Source: Hymenoscyphus infarciens
Lineage: Eukaryota; Ascomycota; Leotiomycetes; Helotiales; Helotiaceae
Assembly: GCA_001414345.1 (NCBI GenBank)
Contig: LLCB01000328.1
Location: 1-61,833, forward strand
Direction: 5' to 3'
Length of the DNA stretch: 61,833 nucleotides
Below, in pieces: positions 45,107 to 56,390 of the stretch. Below the pieces are notes generated by a model. The model had not been told where the DNA came from. It saw only the letters and a program-made list of their open reading frames with translations, and made no database searches. Every line of letters begins with the position of its first letter. Positions within the stretch are counted from its first letter, which is position 1. Position numbers and translations under genes: made by a program.

Positions 45107-46271
45107 TTTTGCTTGGCAGAAGACTCAATACATTTACCAACCCACCAAATTCTGTATTTCACAAAGGGGAAAAAAGAATGTCAAACCTGCGAATAGGTAT
45201 CTATAAAAAAAAGTCGATTTTGAGGTGCAAACAGAACAGCTATCATATCAAAACATGGGAAGGATCAACAGCCTAACCATTTACGTAGTACAACAAAAGC
45301 TGGGGCAGGGGCCTGCAAGGAAATGAAATAAAAGCAAGTACTTTCGACTCGTCATCCCGCTGTGGCTTGCCGCATGATGCACATTCCTAGTGGCGGAAAT
45401 CCAACTAGTCTTTCTCTTCTGAGGAACAGCTTCGACGCAAGCAACCCTGTCTTTTCCCCGAGTTTCAAGCCACATCTGTCAAATGTCTCCAGCCCCCCCT
45501 CACCATAGATTTTTTAATAACAAAATTCCATCATTTCTAGATGAAGCGATCTATCGAATTGAAATCGCATGGTCCCGTGCGGCTGGACGGTATTCTCCAC
45601 CAGGTCATCCTTCCCACGAGTCATCGTGAGTTTCGAGTCCAACACACGGCCACATAAAGTTTTGACTAGGTTATAGCGCCTTCCCCTAGAAATAATACTG
45701 GCAACGGATCGCCCAATAACCACGAAGACCCCAGCCTAGGCCTCGAGCTCAGCTGGGCTGGGAAGGTGCGAAGCGAACTGGCACCAGTGGCGACCTCGGG
45801 ATCCTTGCGCACCTCAACACCAAGAAAATGACACGGGAAAAGCACATGAGAGAGAAGGGAATCTAATATCATGATAAGTGTCACAGCGATACACCCATGA
45901 AAACCGCAACCTGGATTAACACTACGTAGAAAAATTGTAAAACCAAAACCAAAATATGGGTGGATGCGAATTAGCTATGTGCTACTGTGTACACTAGTAC
46001 CAAGTTTTTAGTTCATCTAGGTTGAGGTATACGTGTTGAGGTCTGTCCTCGGTCAGCCAAATTACTGCAAGCATGGTCTTCGAGTAAATTTTCATGCCGA
46101 CTAGCCACACTTGCTTCTCCTAAAAATGAGAACTGCATGTTGCAAATATAACACCCAACGGCACTCGCGGCCTAGTTTGAACGCTTTTTATTTTCCCGAG
46201 AGTTTCTACTCTTATCGGAACGCCCAGGATATCCTACCTGTGTATACAAGAGTATGCTACAAGTCCACCTA
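45107..46271. other. Intergenic region
   Basis: 5' flank of CSC1 and 3' flank of the type II membrane protein. ORFs of 60-72 codons here have no features. No repeats of note. Confidence 0.5.
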
Positions 46272-47768
46272 TCAATCGAACAGACTCTGACAAAGGGCTA
46301 TACCCCCTAGTAAATCCCCAGCCATAACATCAATGCCTCCCGTATCGCGATCCTCAATCCCGAAGCCCACAAACATCACATCATCAAGATACCCATGATA
46401 TTTCTGACCCTGCTGCTTCCATGAGATGCTCGTTGTGAAAAGCATCTCGGTTTGATTCCACGAGGCGTGAAGCTCCTGTGGTAGAGCATCTGGTTTCCGA
46501 CCCTTGCCTGGACCTCCTCGGCCATGGAACCATATTGGTTTCTGTGAAATGCCGTGGACTTCAAATGGTGCTGTTTGTTTAAAGAGCATGACGAAGGGAT
46601 CATAGACTCCGTGCATGCTGAAGAAAGTCTTGTGGTGGAAGATGGTCATGATGAACGTGTTGGTGTCGTCCGGCTTGCAAGTTGGATCTGCCCGTAGACA
46701 GAGGGTAATTTTCAAAGAATTCGTGGCCTGATGGATGCCTTCCAAATGCTCACTGGCCCTAGAAACCTTTGGCATGAATTCATTGATGCACTTTTCATCT
46801 TTGGAAGCCGCCAAGGGCGCCAGATCCTTCCCCGTTGTCCCATTGTACTCCAACTTTGCGAAAGCACGTTTTGGTGCGATATCCATGTGAACGTACATGG
46901 TGTCGTTCGAATCCCAAAATACGAACCAGTTCTTTTCGATGATTCCGAATGGCGCAGGTCTCACGACCTCCGTCGCCTCTCTGAAACGTATGTCTTCGTT
47001 CATCATGGATAATTCCACGCCCCAATCGACCAAGATCCTGAAATCCAACATCCATTGCCCAAAACATGTATATCTCGAAATCGAGCCGTACAAGGCATAC
47101 GGCCTCTCAGGTCCGTAGAAAACCCTCGCATCGTGGGGTCCAATACTCAAGCCAAAGAAGACCGGCACTTTGTCTGGGTCTGCACAATTTTCCTTGGGTC
47201 CAGCGGTAGCCGCGATGGGCAGGATGGATGTTGGACCATCGCATACTAACTTTCCTTTTTTGAATACAACATTGCAAACTATCTCCGTGAAAAAGTTGGA
47301 GTTAGGAACTGCGCGCTGGTTGTGTAATTGTGCAACAGCAATCCAAGTCCCGTTGAAGATTGGATGTGGGATGAGGTTGGGGTTGATTCCCAATTGTTCT
47401 CCAAAATCGATGCGGAAGTACTTTTTGTCTGCGGTAGAGACGGAGAACACCTCGTGGTGCGTCACGGTAGGGTCCCAGTCTGACGATAAACTCTCTTCTG
47501 GTGGGGATTTCGACGGAGAGGGTATCGATGGAGGGGATTTTGAGGGTTGTGATTTTGAGGGAGGGTCTGATGAATGGGAAGGCTCGAAATCGTGTTTGCC
47601 GTCCTCACTCCCTACGGGAGAAGGTGTCGTGGTGTGTGGGAGTTCATCCGAGGGGTGATATGGCTCCGTCACAGCGGTTGTGGTATCGGAGTAGTGCACA
47701 TCGTAGAATCTATATGTAATAGTGACGAAGGCGAAAAGGATGATTGCAATGGCAATTACTGGGCGCAT
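46272..47768 (-). CDS. Type II membrane protein with probable beta-propeller luminal domain
   Basis: Single exon, 498 residues from the ATG at 47768. Residues 3-20 are a hydrophobic signal anchor with a short basic N-terminus. A Ser/Pro/Lys stalk (about 50-95, repeated SKSPP) leads to a folded domain of 400 residues with NxS/T sites. Motifs such as SIGPHDARVFYG, ALYGSIS, WFVFWDSN and YLDDVMFVGFGIED have the spacing of five-bladed propeller carbohydrate enzymes (GH130- or beta-mannosyltransferase-like). The catalytic assignment is not secure, so I call only topology and fold tentatively. The likely location is Golgi or ER. A cysteine pair (C in YTCFGQW and elsewhere) fits a luminal protein. 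Confidence 0.8.
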   Translation of the reverse strand: MRPVIAIAIILFAFVTITYRFYDVHYSDTTTAVTEPYHPSDELPHTTTPSPVGSEDGKHDFEPSHSSDPPSKSQPSKSPPSIPSPSKSPPEESLSSDWDPTVTHHEVFSVSTADKKYFRIDFGEQLGINPNLIPHPIFNGTWIAVAQLHNQRAVPNSNFFTEIVCNVVFKKGKLVCDGPTSILPIAATAGPKENCADPDKVPVFFGLSIGPHDARVFYGPERPYALYGSISRYTCFGQWMLDFRILVDWGVELSMMNEDIRFREATEVVRPAPFGIIEKNWFVFWDSNDTMYVHMDIAPKRAFAKLEYNGTTGKDLAPLAASKDEKCINEFMPKVSRASEHLEGIHQATNSLKITLCLRADPTCKPDDTNTFIMTIFHHKTFFSMHGVYDPFVMLFKQTAPFEVHGISQKPIWFHGRGGPGKGRKPDALPQELHASWNQTEMLFTTSISWKQQGQKYHGYLDDVMFVGFGIEDRDTGGIDVMAGDLLGGIALCQSLFD

Positions 47769-48249
47769 CGTGAATGCTTTACGAGGCTACATAAACCTCA
47801 ATTGAAGGTGTTTTGTCAAAGGCGATCGCGACTAGACTCCAAAATCTGGTTATGCACGGGTGCACGAGTCGGGGATGGCCTCCAAGGAGCCGATCCGAGG
47901 TCCATGTGAAGTGCGTGCTGCAATGCTACCGTTTCATTTCAAGGAGTGAGAAACAATCAGAAAGACGGCCCAACCATAACACCAAACAAAAAGCAACTGC
48001 GACTCGCGATGAACAATGAACCCGGCAGTTGGATTCTCTCGTTGTTCTAAAGTCGTAATCTAGCTGTTCCAAAGTCGTAACCTAGCTAGATATCTAAGAC
48101 AATCACAGATAACTCTTCAATCGTTGAAATTAGTTGGAAGAACGGCAGTTATCAAACGCCACTTTTATTGCCCCTTGAAAGGCGGGGGCGGGGTTTCCTG
48201 TTTGGTATGCTATTGACCAATGAAGGGTGTGAAGAATCAGCCTCTGAAT
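47769..48249. other. Intergenic region between two minus-strand genes
   Basis: 5' flank of the type II protein and 3' flank of the nitrilase. A short direct repeat (TCTAAAGTCGTAAYCTAGCT-like words) lies at about 48045-48085. No gene. Confidence 0.5.
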
Positions 48250-49658
48250 TCATGGGGGCGGGCTGAGATCCAACCCTTCCACCGTCAAGGAAAAAGAATC
48301 ATTTCTACGGAAAGTTAGCAAGAAGCCGGGAAAAGGGGGTCAGCGCATGCAATACCTAGAGTAGCTTCCTCCAACATCAAGATCAAGTCTTCCTCGAAGG
48401 CAATCATCAAAATCTGCATCGATAGCGAGCAAACCATCTTCTTCATCCCAAAGTGGACCTCGTAACACCTCCCCCAGTGGCGATATTATGCAGGAACCTC
48501 CTCTCGAAATATATTCCGATTCGGTTGGCTTGACTTTTTTCCCCTTCTCTTCTGTGGTGGTGCCAGGGAGAATGATTTCATGTCCATCTTCTGTGATGGT
48601 TGATTTCCTCCTTAACTTTGCTACGGTTGGTCTTTCGTCGGGCAAGACAATTTCGTTGCCATCTTCTGTAGTTGTTGATTTTCTTCTCAGTTTTGATGCG
48701 ACTGGTCTTTCTCCAGGCAAGACAATTTCGTTACCTTCCTCATCTGTAATTGTCGACTTCCTTCTAAAGCGTGGGACAGAGGTTCCATTTGTCCCCTCTT
48801 TTCCATTCGTAGAAGCCTGCTGCTCATTTGTCGTGATCCACTCCGGAATGTTGGATCTGGTCATACATTGGTTTGCGCTTAACACTACACAGCGACCCTC
48901 CAAAGCAACTGTCTGCATCAAGGGCAGCCACGTAGGTCTGGCATCAGCTGTTGGTGCCAAGTACAAATTGACGTTTTGAGAATACAATGCTTGACGTAGC
49001 AATGGCATGTAATTCTCCCAGCATATGGCAGCCGCGAGAGTCAGCCTAACGCCTTTGATTGTAGTTGTGATCGCTCGAAGAGAGGATGGTTGGCCTTGGC
49101 CCCATATCAGTCTTTCGCTGCCTGTCTTGGAAAAGTTAGCATGTATTCACAAGTGATTTGAATGGATAACAATGGTTGAATTACCGGCATAACCTTCCTC
49201 CTCTTTCCAATAACCCCAAGCTTGGGACAAACATACACGACCCCGCAATATAAAGTCCCTCCACATCTCTCCACCAACCCGGTAACAACGAAAACGCCAG
49301 TCTCCCTCGCAATCCTCTCCAGCTCCTCTCTCGTTCCATCACCGCGTATGCCGCCCTTGGGGGTTTCCAAGCTCTTCTCGACCCATTGATTTCCTGCCCC
49401 TTCGGGGGTGTCCCCTAAATCTACAGCATCTTTGAAATAGTGTAGGAATTGTTCGCGACCCTCAGGTCTTCGCGCGCCAACTGCTGCGCCAAACGTTGCT
49501 GTTCGTGGGTAGCCTCCGAGGTAGGCTTCTGGGAAGAGGATGAGATCAATCCCTTGTGATTGAGCTTTCTTCGTGGTCTGCTCTAAAGCTGCGATGGTTT
49601 CGGCGGTGGTATGGAGGGTGTATGATTGAGCGACTGCGAGGCGGAGTTTCTGCGACAT
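48250..49658 (-). CDS. Nitrilase (carbon-nitrogen hydrolase) with an internal RRKS/T tandem repeat
   Basis: Three minus-strand exons, 49658-49185, 49125-48356 and 48304-48250, give 432 residues. Junctions restore [12 protein letters not shown] and [17 protein letters not shown], both typical of nitrilases. The catalytic triad is visible: E44 (FPEAYLGG), K155 (GKRRKVMP) and C193 (AAAICWENY). This group hydrolyses nitriles to acids or amides; the physiological substrate is unknown. Between W254 and the conserved [15 protein letters not shown] block, where relatives have a short loop, there is an insertion of about 105 residues. It contains three repeats of about 25 residues, each starting RRKST and containing EIVLP (residues 279-345). 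The insertion is in frame and the rest of the fold is intact. The protein is cytosolic by sequence. Confidence 0.92.
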
Positions 49659-50740
49659 TTTGAATAATAACTATCTATTGTTCAAAGTAAGTAAACTCTT
49701 GTAAAAGATCATCATGAGTCGTTTGATCGTATGAGCTTTTGTAGCTGACCAACTTGGTGCGGGGTCATTGTCAACAGTGGAGTGAGTGAGTTCTGGCAGT
49801 CAACACCCCACCATTCCAGGCCATCACCACGGCATTCAGATCCCGAGATATCCGGATTTCCACCACCTCCTCCAAGCTCAAATCCCGATTGCGTACATCA
49901 TTAATCTTTTCTGTCATTACATTGTGTACCCTCTGTTCAATGAGTAGCCAGCGACACCTAGACGTGAACCCAATATTTCAAGTTGAGACTCGCTTCTGCC
50001 ATTCTCAGAGACCCGACTCAACTGTCCGGAGGTCAGGAGAATCAAGGGGATTTCAGTTTTGTCCCCCATTCGTTTTTGTACTTCTCCCTTTTTTGTTCCT
50101 CATAAGTATGGTGAGCACCTTACTGAATGAACATCAAACCGGCGCGTTAGACTACCAATTTGAAGCATTCTTCGCGATTTTGCTTCATCTGGCACGAGGA
50201 CTTGAGCATACAACTTACAAACTCTCTTTCTATGATGACTTCTTTTTTCACACAAGAAAGCTACACGTTACATGCCAGGGAGTGCATCGGAAGGTCTGCC
50301 ATATTTGTATCCGCTTTTCAATAAGGCTTATATCATGACATTGTTACTATTGACGAACTTTGAAGTATTTCCAGTTCCGACCCACTCAAATCACAAGATG
50401 GTATTGGTTATCATGTACGTTATTTAAAATCCCACGTTACACAGACCGGGTATTTAGGCATATGGTGCTTAATTCCGCTCTGTTTTTCTATTCCCATGAC
50501 CATCTCTTGATACAAAATCGAGGCAAGATGAATTTGGCCCCTGTGAACAAATTCGCTCAGGCTAGAATTGAGGGGGGATATAGCTAGAATGGCTTGGCTA
50601 TACAATTTTGTCCACTTTGGACACATCGGAGAATATGCTTCTTTGCGATTAGTCCGAATTATAAGAGTTTTAGGTATTCCACATAGATAATTTCAAAGTT
50701 CTAGGGTATCTTTCCGCACTTTCTTCTGAAAGTCTTCATC
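49659..50740. other. Intergenic region
   Basis: The longest frame (49889-50338) begins at TTG and shows no features. I see no RNA gene or repeat. Confidence 0.45.
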
Positions 50741-51992
50741 ATGAAGCTCGGCACTTTTACTCTTACAACCTGCTTCGTCGTAGGCACTTTGGCACATGGT
50801 GGAGTGTATACTTACGATATTGATGGCGAAAAATACGATGGGTATGTACCAAAATCACACCCTGCCTCAATCTTAATTTTCATTTCATGACGTCTCTTAT
50901 TTTCATCAAGTTCCCAGCTAATGGACTCAGAAACCTAATCCGAATTCCTGCACTTGTAGCAAACATGTCGAGAGACTCCATCCAAAGACGATGGTGGTAC
51001 TAACCAAATTACGACATGGCACCTCCAAAGACAACATGTGGTTATGATGGCGGAGCAGCTTATTCAGATTTCAAAGCTACTCTACATGCTCCGGTCGAAG
51101 TAGGGAAAACAATCACGGCTTATTACGATACACCAGATTTCGATCAAAATCATCAGAGGGAGTTGGAATATGAGGGCTGTTTTCTGAGTGGCACATTCCC
51201 TCTGAACGCAAAATGGAGATCAGAAAAAGCGCATACTGACTAAAACAGGTTCCAGTCTGGCCTCACACTGATGGGCCTCTACAAAATTATTTGGCGAGAT
51301 GCCCAGGCGATTCTTGCATGGGATGGGAACCGACTGGAGATGTTTGGTTCAAGGTTAATGAGTATGGACTGGAAGATGGTTTGGTTGCGGAAAACTGTTC
51401 GTCAGCTTTTCCCCTCTCTTGCTCCTCTTTCATTACAAATTGACTTACTGAACTCCCCAGTTAGTCACCGCAAAATGGCAAACAGACCCCAGCACAAACA
51501 CAAATCACACACACTACGATAACGGCAATTCCCACCCTTCACTTGTCTCTCACTCTCCACCTCTATCCACGAGTCTGACATCCCACCTCCCAAGTATGGC
51601 AACATTACCGCCGCATCTTCGGCCGCCGGCACCAATACGGCTATCAAAACGGAAACCAAACCGGCATCCCAACAACCATCCCCTCCACTCTGCTCCCAGG
51701 AAAATACCTCCTCAGAACCGAAGTTATCTACTTCTACCCTGCAGATAAAGCCGCTGATCCACCACTACCAGCGGGATATCAGTTATACCATAATAGTGCG
51801 CAATTAGATGTCAGCGGGAAGGGGAATAAACTGCCGGAGAAGGAGGATTTGGTTTCTTTTCCGAGGGCTTATAAGCCGGGGGATGAGGCCTTTTTATAGT
51901 ATAATAAGAGGTATCCTAAGCCTTATAGGTTTCCTGGACCTAAGGTTTGGACTGGGGAGTGTGAGAGGAGGGGTTTTAGTAGATGGCAATGA
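50741..51992 (+). pseudogene. AA9 lytic polysaccharide monooxygenase, disrupted copy
   Basis: The N-terminus has a signal peptide followed by HGGVYTY, so the mature protein would start with the His of an LPMO histidine brace. Later blocks follow the AA9 order: CGYDGG, ITAYY, VWPHTDGPL (second copper His region), a PTGDVWFKVNEYGLEDG block, LLPGKYLLRTEV, YQLYHNSAQLDVSG, and near the C-terminus SFPRAYKPGDEAF then YPKPYRFPGP. The frame is broken. A TAA lies at 51001-51003 after IQRRWWY and a TAG at 51897-51899 inside the C-terminal block, and exon 1 (ending 50838, GTATGT donor) does not join exon 2 in phase. Introns at about 51160-51249 and 51405-51470 remain recognisable. An intact enzyme would oxidatively cleave cellulose or related polysaccharides. 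Confidence 0.75.
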
Positions 51993-52786
51993 TGAAAGGC
52001 TGGGAGCCTTTCTCCTCCCCCAAGCAAGAAGGAGAAGGCATGTTCAATGGCAGGATTGATTTCGAGGTTCTCACAAACACTTAGTGAAAAATATATCTAT
52101 CTTAAAATCCTAAAACTGGTCACCATGTCTTCACTTCTCTATTTTGTTCTTAGTTGAGTTGCATTCATTCTCCTGAGCCCTCTCAAATTCATCACTACCA
52201 TCTAGTTCACTCGTATCCTACTTTCTCAAGCCCTCGCTTATAGAGATGAGACGGTACGGTTCCTCAATCTTGAGTACCTAGTGAAATACGTGCAAGTTGA
52301 AATAGTGAACCTGCTTACGGGAACGGCGAGCTTTTGCTAGGAAGCAGCTGGGAAATAGCTGGGAAATAGCTGTAGTGCACCATAAAGTGCTCTCAAATTT
52401 TGAGTTGATATTGTCTGAGCAACCGAAAATATATCCGAAAATATATCTCCGAGAAAACATATGCTCGGAATTAATTACACGGAAATATTTACTTAAAAGC
52501 AGTTGCTCGGGTCGCTTGCTCGGAATTAATTGATTGAATTTAGGTGCTCGAAAGTACTTACTCAATCAAAAATGAATTAGTTGCAAAAAGGACTTGCTCT
52601 CTATCTCGATTAAATTGCTGCTCTTAGAGCTAAGTCCGTAGCCACTCCTGTCTTCACCTACCTCTAAATATTTCGTCTGGCCAGCGAACTCCGCCTTCGA
52701 GGCGATGACCATGATTATGGACAATAGGTCATCCGCGTAAGTCTATACATCTCAATTTCAGGGTATCTTTCTAATAATGATCTTAG
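51993..52786. other. Intergenic region
   Basis: Contains repeated words (GCTCGGAATTAATT; AAATATATC) around 52410-52560, possibly an element remnant. No gene is supported. Confidence 0.4.
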
Positions 52787-53059
52787 CAATGGTGGACCGC
52801 GTTTCGCCGCGAAGAACAAGTGGCTGAGATTCAAGCTGCCATGGCTGGAAATCGCACTATCTTGCTGGTAAGCTTCTTGTGTGTTTTTTCCCCAAGTGAT
52901 TAAGTACTATTTTTTTTATAGCAACGATGTTTTTATTGCGTTGGTCGTGCTTTTTAGGGAAACCTGGCTGTCCTCTGGGGCGTTTTCTTTTATGGTTTGA
53001 TCTTTCACTTCGTGAGGAAAGCTACTTTCATTCCTAAAGTAGTAAATCAATTGAAATGA
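52787..53059 (+). CDS. Possible 3' part of a small single-pass membrane protein
   Basis: Two open segments join in frame across a clean intron: 52787-52867 and 52958-53059 (intron 52868-52957, GTAAGC donor, TTTTTAG acceptor). Together they read QWWTAFRREEQVAEIQAAMA, then GNRTILL, a hydrophobic helix (GNLAVLWGVFFYGLIFHFV) and a basic tail ending NQLK. The upstream acceptor (TCTTAG at 52786, with CTAATAA branch) implies an earlier exon, but I could not find one that joins in phase. A GTAAGT donor at 52737 ends in the wrong phase. The layout resembles small inner-membrane or ER proteins, but no family is recognised. It may be a decayed gene. Confidence 0.35.
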
Positions 53060-53576
53060 CATCGAATACCATTAGATATGATAGAAGGTCTCGATGTGAC
53101 CGGTGCTTGAAATATGGCCTTGTATATGTAAGTAATTGTTAAAAATCTTATCCATGTTCTCCCATTACATAAAAACTTCTCTATTGAAATACTCAACAAT
53201 GAAAAGATTACCAATTCTATGGAGTATTCTATGTCACGATTTTGTATGATTAGGTCTTAAACCCCATGAAAAGCAAGCCGCCAGACAATTCTTCATCGCG
53301 CTTAAACGAGATATACTATTCACCATCGCTGGAGGAATTTGACATTTGTAATTCTTTCTAGGGTGACGCTAAACAACAGTACAGTGATTTTACACAATTA
53401 TATAGCCAAGGTACTACCCGGTCCGGAGAGAGTTCCCATTATCAGTAAGCCCCGGAAATAAATGGCTACCACAAGACAATTCATTCCCCTAACGTCTCCT
53501 ATGTTTATAGAAATTTAGGTTTAAAATAATTCTACATATAAACTAATTTTAAAAAAATATTTAGACACCCACTTGA

Positions 53577-54010
53577 GGGCCTGTTTGGCTCGTATAAATT
53601 ATTTAAATATATGTATGGGTATTTGACGAGATGTCTTGAATAGTGACCCCGTATAGGTTGGTGTATATTAGTAATTGTTCCTTAATATAGTAAGCGTTGT
53701 TTAGCTCGTGGTATATATCCTTGTGTATATTCTTAGTAAGTGGCATAGATAGGTGTCTTTGTAGTAAGAAAACATATATGTATGGAGTTTTAAAGATTTA
53801 TTATACTTCTAAAGGTCTAAATCTTTTTTTGGTGGTGTATATCCTATTTATATATGCACTAAGATATACGAGGTTAACCGAGGGATTTGCATCACTTTTA
53901 AATATGTATGCTAAACACTGGTGTATATATGTAATTGGTGCATCTATAGATATATTACCTCCTGATTTTTGGTGGTGCATATCCTAGATAAGCACGAGCC
54001 AAACAGGCCC
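53577..54010. mobile_element. 434-bp MITE-like element with 17-bp terminal inverted repeats
   Basis: The left end GGGCCTGTTTGGCTCGT (53577-53593) is the perfect reverse complement of the right end (53994-54010). The interior is A+T-rich and noncoding, with repeated GGTGGTGYATATCC words at about 53832 and 53971 and an internal copy of the TIR-like TTTAGCTCGT near 53700. No clear target-site duplication is seen. GGGCCTGTTTGG-like termini occur in several class II MITEs, but the superfamily is not determined. A relic of the same family ends at position 83. Confidence 0.7.
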
Positions 54011-55902
54011 TAAAGCAGGCGTAATACCAAGAAATTCAGAAGCTAAAGTTGTTAGAGCACAAGACGGTGGAATGAAGAAACTAGTAGTGAAAAGCCCATG
54101 AGTTTGTATTAGCTTAGGCTTAATCTTGGTTCTTAATTGATATAAGAAGGTTGAAACTTTTATTAGTTCATTTGATACTGGTTGCGGCCCGAGAATGACA
54201 ATGATTCACATGACCTAGTTATTCCACTTGGAATGGCATTTTACTCTCCCTTTGACGAATTGGTATTCGTGCTGCTCATTTTCCATTGCTTTATGGCTCG
54301 CATCTTCTTGTTCTCGAGTTCCACCTCCACCAGCGACTATGCACCGCCACTCTTTGTTCCCTATAACCCAGGTTAGGGTACCCCGTAAGCAGTTACACAA
54401 TTCTTTGTCCATTTTCTAAAGTTATAAAATCTAAATTACAACAAGTTGTCGATACATAAATCAGTGCTAAGACTTTACCTACATTCGGATATCTTTCTGG
54501 AAAAAGTGTCCTAGCAGGAGATTTCTCAAGCTGAATTAACAACAGCTGCAAAAGAAGGGTGAATGAATGAATCGTGCACCAGGAGCCCAAGAGCATATGT
54601 TCTCTTTCCTTCTTCTGTTTAAAGTGTGTTCAGTTGTGTTGCGAGTACATCGTGACAGAGGCTTAGAAGTAACTAAAGATAGTTACTATCCAGTAAATAG
54701 TTCTCCTGTTCCGGGTATTCTAGCCAACTTTAAAAATACCTTCAACTGGGCCAAAAATCCAAAAAAGGCAGTTTGTGGCTTAAGAGCCACACACTTTGAG
54801 AACTATCTTCTAGATAAGATGATGACTCGCACTCCAAACAACCAGCAGACCTTTTGACGCAAATAAGACTAGTAGATTTTGAGAATCTCGTAAACTACCA
54901 AGTTACAAGAAATCTCACTTTTGTAAAGTTGTCGATATTATGGATGCTGTGAAACATTCAGAGAGCTTTTGGAAGTCAACGCGGTACTAGGGCACATCTA
55001 ACGCTTAAGTTGGGAGTTAAAAAAGGTCCCCTGTTTCTTACCAAGTCTTCGTGTTCTCTGCTCTACCTACCTGGACGTCTCGATCGTACAACTCAACAAA
55101 ACCTGAGGTAAGTCTTCTTTTCTTGTGTAGAAGAGATGGCCTTTGTGGTTCCTTTGAGGTCCCAGATCGTAATATGATGGGGCCCGCGCCAAAGCGTATC
55201 CAACGTGGATGTCTTTAACTCCGAAAAGTCACACTTCTACTCCAAGAGTTCAAGGTTGACTTAGTGTTAAAGCATAGCGTCCAGATATTTGCGAACCGCA
55301 ACCTAGTACACGCAGCTAGTGATTTGGCCTCACTTTGAAGTCTGGTCTGGTGAAGTGAAACCACATCGAATAACAAAAATTTACTCGGGAGCCATCACTC
55401 TTGACATGGCATTGTCCTCTTCATTTAACCAACTGACATTCCTTCTCATCTTTGCCGAGCCCACACTATTGGGTGCTTGTTTCCAATTGCTTTCCTCGTC
55501 TTTTTCTTGAGCCACCACCACCACCACCAACAACCCCAATCCCCCCAACAAAAACGCCAAGAACAACCCAACCCGCAAGATACCTACAAGCAAACTCCAA
55601 AGTCAACTAGTCTCCTACAACCAAAACAACCACCCCCCAAGCCTAATACCCATCCTCTCACCTTCCAAATCACACTCACACAATCTTTCCTAGACACATA
55701 CTTTCTTCATAGCATACAGCTAGATAGGTATCTCTCAAAGACCTCTTAACAACAAGTACCTATCGTCTACAATCTCTCTAGCCACAAGCCCGTCCACCCC
55801 CTCCCCAAAATACCAAGAACATCCAAACAATTACAACGAACCATCGCAACACTTAATCTCAAGACCCAACTAACATACCATACCATCGATCCCCCCCCTA
55901 AA

Positions 55903-55904
55903 AA

Positions 55905-55929
<25 letters not shown>
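55903..55929. repeat. Poly-A run preceded by poly-C
   Basis: A run of about 26 A with a single G near its end follows CCCCCCCCT. Further A-rich sequence follows to 55960. It could be the tail of a retroposed element, but no body is recognisable. Confidence 0.7.
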
Positions 55930-55937
<8 letters not shown>

Positions 55938-56204
55938 CCAAAAATTAATCATCAAAAAAAAAGGCCGGGGTAGTGAAATACTAGGAAGAAGAAGTCTTTC
56001 AATGCAAAAAATTCAACCACAAAACAACCGGACCCAGAAACCCGCGTTTCCAAACCCACCGCTTTACGAGACGTGTTTCTTCAACACCAGGCAAGTCGCA
56101 TCACCAAGGCAAAGCCCTCTATCTCGCCCTGTACTAACTAGTACATGGAATTGAATGAGATGGTGGATTTTTTCGACGACTCAGCTGGGAAGTGACGTAT
56201 CTAG

Positions 56205-56390
56205 TAAGCTAGTGGTAAATCGGGAATCCACAAGGAAACTAGTATGATGAGTAAACCAGTAGGTCATGAGTAACCTGCCTGTAAGCCATCAAGTAAACTG
56301 TCAAGTAAGCCACCGAGTAAGCCATCAAGTAAGCCACCGAGTAAGCCACTAAGTAAGCTACAAGTAACCTAACCTAGTAAAGCCATACCA
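56205..56390. repeat. 12-bp tandem array, AGTAAGCCACCG / AGTAAGCCATCA units
   Basis: The best-preserved units begin at about 56304, 56315, 56327, 56339 and 56351. The left part is more diverged (GAGTAAACC, GAGTAACC). Same family as 36225-36515 in opposite orientation. Confidence 0.65.

Noticed and set aside
49889..50338. 149-codon plus-strand ORF
   Set aside because: Begins at TTG rather than ATG, has no domain, and the region looks intergenic.
56205..56390. CRISPR-like array
   Set aside because: Units of 12 bp without distinct spacers in a eukaryotic genome; a simple tandem repeat.
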